Part shown: piece by piece, positions 5,748 to 7,047 of the stretch | Position numbering within the stretch: position 1 is the first letter of the stretch | Layout: every line of letters begins with the position of its first letter | NCBI GenBank assembly: GCA_934668605.1 | Contig: CAKUNY010000101.1 | Span: forward strand, 1-7,047 | Reading direction: 5' to 3' | DNA: 7,047 nt | From: an uncultured Oscillospiraceae bacterium | GTDB taxonomy: Bacteria; Bacillota; Clostridia; Oscillospirales; Oscillospiraceae | The notes under the pieces: model-generated | What the model saw: the letters and a program-made list of their open reading frames with translations, nothing else | Databases searched by the model: none | What the model was told of the DNA's origin: nothing | Made by a program: the position numbers and the translations under genes

Positions 5748-6164
5748 TGCTTACTCCTGTTCGACGCTTCTTCCCGGAGCCAAGGCAGCGACTAAACGGC
5801 GGCTGGCGCCGCGCACGGGTCTTGCACCCCTCCGAGGATCTCTCCGAGCTGCCCCCATTACGTTCCGTTGTGGCTGGGCAGGAGTACCATTGTCTGCGGA
5901 TGAGGTCACGGCAAAACAGCTTGCCAAAGCTGCTTTTGGATGGATGGGTACCGCTCGTCACCTTGTTGGGCCGTCTTTATGCAAAAGTAATATCTTCTGC
6001 ACAGGTGGTCTTCGCGCATCCTCCGCATCGCTGTTCCATTTCTGGCTCATCCGCTTGATGTCGTTTCAGTCGCTGGATATGTACTTTTCAAGCTGCACGA
6101 GAGCGTTCTAAAAATACCTCTCACCCCTTATCCATATTCGGAGGCTCTTTGCACCAAACTTTTT
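5748..6164. other. About 417 bp with no convincing gene
   Basis: Open frames cross this stretch on both strands, but none has a good ribosome-binding site or a recognisable domain, and the longest minus-strand one runs on through the 5700-5730 hairpin. Visible details are a GCGGC/GCCGC hairpin at 5799-5812 and a duplicated CTCCGAG near 5827-5845. A minus-strand frame (6135-5977) is interrupted by two TGA codons. The stretch may be decayed coding sequence, a structured RNA, or a DNA site used by the element. Confidence 0.5.
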
Positions 6165-6584
6165 TCAAGTTTTCAATAATTTCAGCAGTTTAGCTAAAAT
6201 CCGCTCCTTTTTATTGTGTACTGTCATCGATGATATCCCAAGTTTTTGAGCAGTTGCCCGTTCGCTGCAACCGTCGAAGAAAAGCATATAGATAAGCCGC
6301 CGCTCATCGCTTGAGAGCTTTGCAATGCAAGAATGTAGCTTTTCAGCCATGAGCTTTTCAACCACAATGTCTTCCGGCTCGTCGGATGCCGTGTCTGTCA
6401 GCATCTCCGCGCCAAGCGCACTGCTTGTGTCAAACGCATCATACGAAAGCACATGATGCCTCTGTTCTTTTTCAATCTGAGCTTGCTCACAGCGTTTTGC
6501 TCTGTAGTAGCTCAGATAGACCTCCTGTGTAACCTCGACCAGTTCGTCCTTGACTCTGATAAAGAATTCCTTTTTAGCTGCCAT
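6165..6584 (-). CDS. Sigma-70 region-4-like regulator of the element
   Basis: The 139-residue protein has no sigma region 2. Residues 1-40 are charged and helical. Residues 47-61 (LSYDAFDTSSALGAE) resemble a segment seen in sigma-like proteins of clostridial integrative elements. Residues 84-135 form a region-4-type helix-turn-helix: KLSSDERRLIYMLFFDGCSERATAQKLGISSMTVHNKKERIL, with the recognition helix around 118-130. It probably binds DNA and controls element genes, either as an alternative sigma-like factor or as a plain HTH regulator; no target can be named. The ATG at 6584 is chosen over upstream in-frame starts because GGAGG lies 8 nt before it, while the upstream extension crosses an inverted repeat and has no ribosome-binding site. 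The surrounding DNA is visibly more AT-rich than the left half of the window. Confidence 0.75.
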   Translation of the reverse strand: MAAKKEFFIRVKDELVEVTQEVYLSYYRAKRCEQAQIEKEQRHHVLSYDAFDTSSALGAEMLTDTASDEPEDIVVEKLMAEKLHSCIAKLSSDERRLIYMLFFDGCSERATAQKLGISSMTVHNKKERILAKLLKLLKT

Positions 6585-6600
6585 TTGGCAGACCTCCAAT

Positions 6601-6635
6601 CTTTTGAAATTTTGAGAAAACCAAAATTTCAAAAG
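6601..6635. repeat. AT-rich perfect inverted repeat (motif copies 2 and 3)
   Basis: CTTTTGAAATTTTG (6601-6614) and its exact complement (6622-6635) form a 14-bp stem with a 7-nt loop just upstream of the ribosome-binding site of the sigma-like gene. It lacks a GC core, so it is unlikely to be a terminator. It could be an operator bound by a dimer, possibly by the sigma-like protein itself, or a leader hairpin. Confidence 0.7.
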
Positions 6636-6681
6636 CGGAGGGGCGCGGATGGGATAATAAAACGCCGCCAGTGCGCTGTAG

Positions 6682-6707
6682 CTGCAATTTGCAGTGTATG
6701 CACACTG
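6682..6707. repeat. Two overlapping small hairpins
   Basis: CTGCA/TGCAG (6682-6686 with 6690-6694) and CAGTGT/ACACTG (6692-6697 with 6702-6707) overlap by three bases, so only one can form at a time. They lie in the gene-free stretch upstream of the sigma-like gene. Confidence 0.4.
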
Positions 6708-6725
6708 ACGGACGCTAATAATATT

Positions 6726-6804
6726 CACCAGTAGTTCCACTCGACGCCGTACAACGACAGCTCGTTTGAAAGTAGCCTTTCGGGCTAGGTGGAATCTACT
6801 GGTG
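6726..6804. other. Three-stem structured element of unknown function
   Basis: A long closing stem pairs CACCAGTAG (6726-6734) with CTACTGGTG (6796-6804) and TTCCAC (6735-6740) with GTGGAA (6789-6794). These are 15 base pairs with a single unpaired T at 6795. Within it are two small hairpins: AACGA/TCGTT (6753-6757 with 6762-6766, loop CAGC) and TAGCC/GGCTA (6773-6777 with 6783-6787, loop TTTCG). No open frame explains it. It could be a non-coding RNA, a transfer or replication origin, or a binding site for an element protein. The strand is undecided. Confidence 0.55.
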
Positions 6805-6827
6805 TCCTGGGTTGCTGGTCACCATTC

Positions 6828-6897
6828 AGGGCGCAATATACGCCCTAATTTCAGAGAAAACAGCATAAAGCGCTCCATTCCCGGCAGGAATGGAGCG
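6828..6897. repeat. Two further hairpins, the second terminator-like
   Basis: AGGGCG/CGCCCT (6828-6833 with 6841-6846, loop CAATATA) is followed by a perfect 11-bp stem CGCTCCATTCC/GGAATGGAGCG (6871-6881 with 6887-6897, 5-nt loop). On the minus strand the second lies 40 bp after the stop of the partial gene at 6937 and is followed by CTTTATGC, so it may end that transcript weakly. Confidence 0.5.
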
Positions 6898-6916
6898 TCT
6901 TAGTCGCACGGATTGC

Positions 6917-6955
6917 CCTCCAGCACTGCCGTTTTTTTATATGCGGCGCTGGAGG
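6917..6955. repeat. Bulged inverted repeat at the end of the partial gene
   Basis: CCTCCAGC (6917-6924) pairs with GCTGGAGG (6948-6955). After a 3-nt bulge, GCCG (6928-6931) pairs with CGGC (6944-6947), closing a T-rich loop. The right arm is inside the last codons of the minus-strand gene, so the structure spans its stop codon. Confidence 0.55.
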
Positions 6956-7047
6956 TATTTCCTTATTTCGTCCTCTGATAGTGAACAAAATTCGACACCA
7001 TTAGAGCATTTCTGAAACAGCGGGTATTCTGTACAATACTCGTGTCG
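6937..7047 (-). CDS. Unknown protein, C-terminal part
   Basis: The minus-strand frame is open from the window edge to TAA (6939-6937) and gives 36 residues: RHEYCTEYPLFQKCSNG, then VEFCSLSEDEIRKYLQRRI. It has three Cys residues in the first 21 and ends in a charged amphipathic helix. The residue composition and the EDEIRKYLQRR helix look like genuine protein. It is probably another element gene transcribed in the same direction as the recombinase. I do not recognise the family from this short end, and the start is outside the window. Confidence 0.55.
   Translation of the reverse strand, partial: RHEYCTEYPLFQKCSNGVEFCSLSEDEIRKYLQRRI

Larger units (their letters stand above)
3761..7047 (-). 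mobile_element. One end of a skin-like/ICE-like element with a large serine recombinase
   Basis: From the proposed core at 3761 to the end of the window, the content changes from scattered housekeeping-type genes to a one-directional minus-strand module. It holds a large serine recombinase at the boundary, a 43-aa small protein, a sigma-region-4-like regulator, repeated AT-rich motifs and hairpin-rich non-coding DNA. These features are typical of integrative elements of clostridia. The other end, and therefore the size, cargo and any transfer genes, are not visible. Insertion in a sporulation sigma gene recalls the skin elements of Bacillus subtilis and Clostridioides difficile, but an ICE or prophage that simply uses this target is equally compatible. 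Confidence 0.7.

Noticed and set aside
5623..5961. Minus-strand open frame of 112 codons in the gene-free stretch
   Set aside because: It would need a GTG start with no good ribosome-binding site, is Arg/Ser/Lys-rich without a fold signature, reads through the 13-bp hairpin at 5700-5730, and overlaps the upstream region of the 43-aa gene.
5744..6058. Plus-strand open frame of 104 codons
   Set aside because: It has no ribosome-binding site and opposes the direction of all element genes; its product shows no recognisable domain.
6585..6740. N-terminal extension of the sigma-like protein to an ATG at 6740
   Set aside because: The extension is encoded by the inverted repeat and hairpins, lacks a ribosome-binding site, and does not resemble the family; the ATG at 6584 has GGAGG at 8 nt.
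6728..6785. Short minus-strand frame ending LYGVEWNYW and a TGA
   Set aside because: It has only about 18 codons between stops, no start, and overlaps the folded element; too short to support as a gene remnant.
1..7047. tRNA, rRNA, CRISPR array or toxin-antitoxin pair
   Set aside because: I saw no tRNA cloverleaf, rRNA-like sequence, spaced direct repeats, or paired small genes with toxin-antitoxin features on either strand.

Overview
The window looks like chromosomal DNA from a GC-rich, probably spore-forming Gram-positive gut clostridium (Oscillospiraceae-like), joined to one end of an integrated mobile element. The reasons are strong AGGAGG ribosome-binding sites, consensus sigma-A-type promoters, Firmicutes families (YkvI-like membrane protein, YjdF with its riboswitch leader), a fragment of a sporulation-type sigma factor, and a large serine recombinase with Tn4451/SpoIVCA-like architecture. 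The taxonomic assignment is inference.

Chromosomal part, about 1-3762. On the plus strand the window opens with the end of a Dabb-domain protein (1-174), followed 45 bp later by a YkvI-family membrane protein (220-1338). A bidirectional terminator (1346-1383) separates these from a minus-strand SurA-N-like lipoprotein (1443-2042). The lipoprotein promoter and the promoter of a TfoX N-terminal-domain gene (2263-2577) are divergent, and both have clear -35/-10 boxes. Next is a yjdF riboswitch leader (about 2611-2728) controlling yjdF (2729-3139), with a GNAT acetyltransferase (3186-3644) close behind, probably in the same transcript. A second bidirectional terminator (3650-3685) ends that operon and also serves the minus-strand sigma-factor fragment next to it.

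Junction. At 3691-3762, minus strand, lies only the last part of a sigma-70-family gene: the region 4.2 recognition helix and tail. Its recognition-helix sequence is most like sporulation SigK. Homology stops at a Val codon that sits in the centre of a perfect 18-bp palindrome (3753-3770: two 8-bp arms around an AC/GT dinucleotide). That is the expected form of a large-serine-recombinase crossover core. Only about 80 bp further on is the 3' end of a 525-aa serine recombinase gene (3845-5422, minus). The simplest reading is a skin-like or ICE-like element inserted in sigK, with the recombinase beside one attachment site and the 5' part of sigK beyond the right edge of the window.

Element part, about 3763-7047. 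All genes are on the minus strand. Reading from right to left they are: the C-terminus of an unknown protein (6937-7047); a roughly 350-bp non-coding stretch with at least six hairpins, including a three-stem fold at 6726-6804; a sigma-region-4-like regulator (6165-6584); a roughly 430-bp stretch without a convincing gene; a 43-aa conserved-looking small protein (5468-5599); and the recombinase. A 14-bp AT-rich motif occurs three times, at 5733, 6601 and (inverted) 6622. The sigma-like regulator and small protein probably form the control and recombination module with the recombinase. Cargo and any transfer genes lie outside the window.
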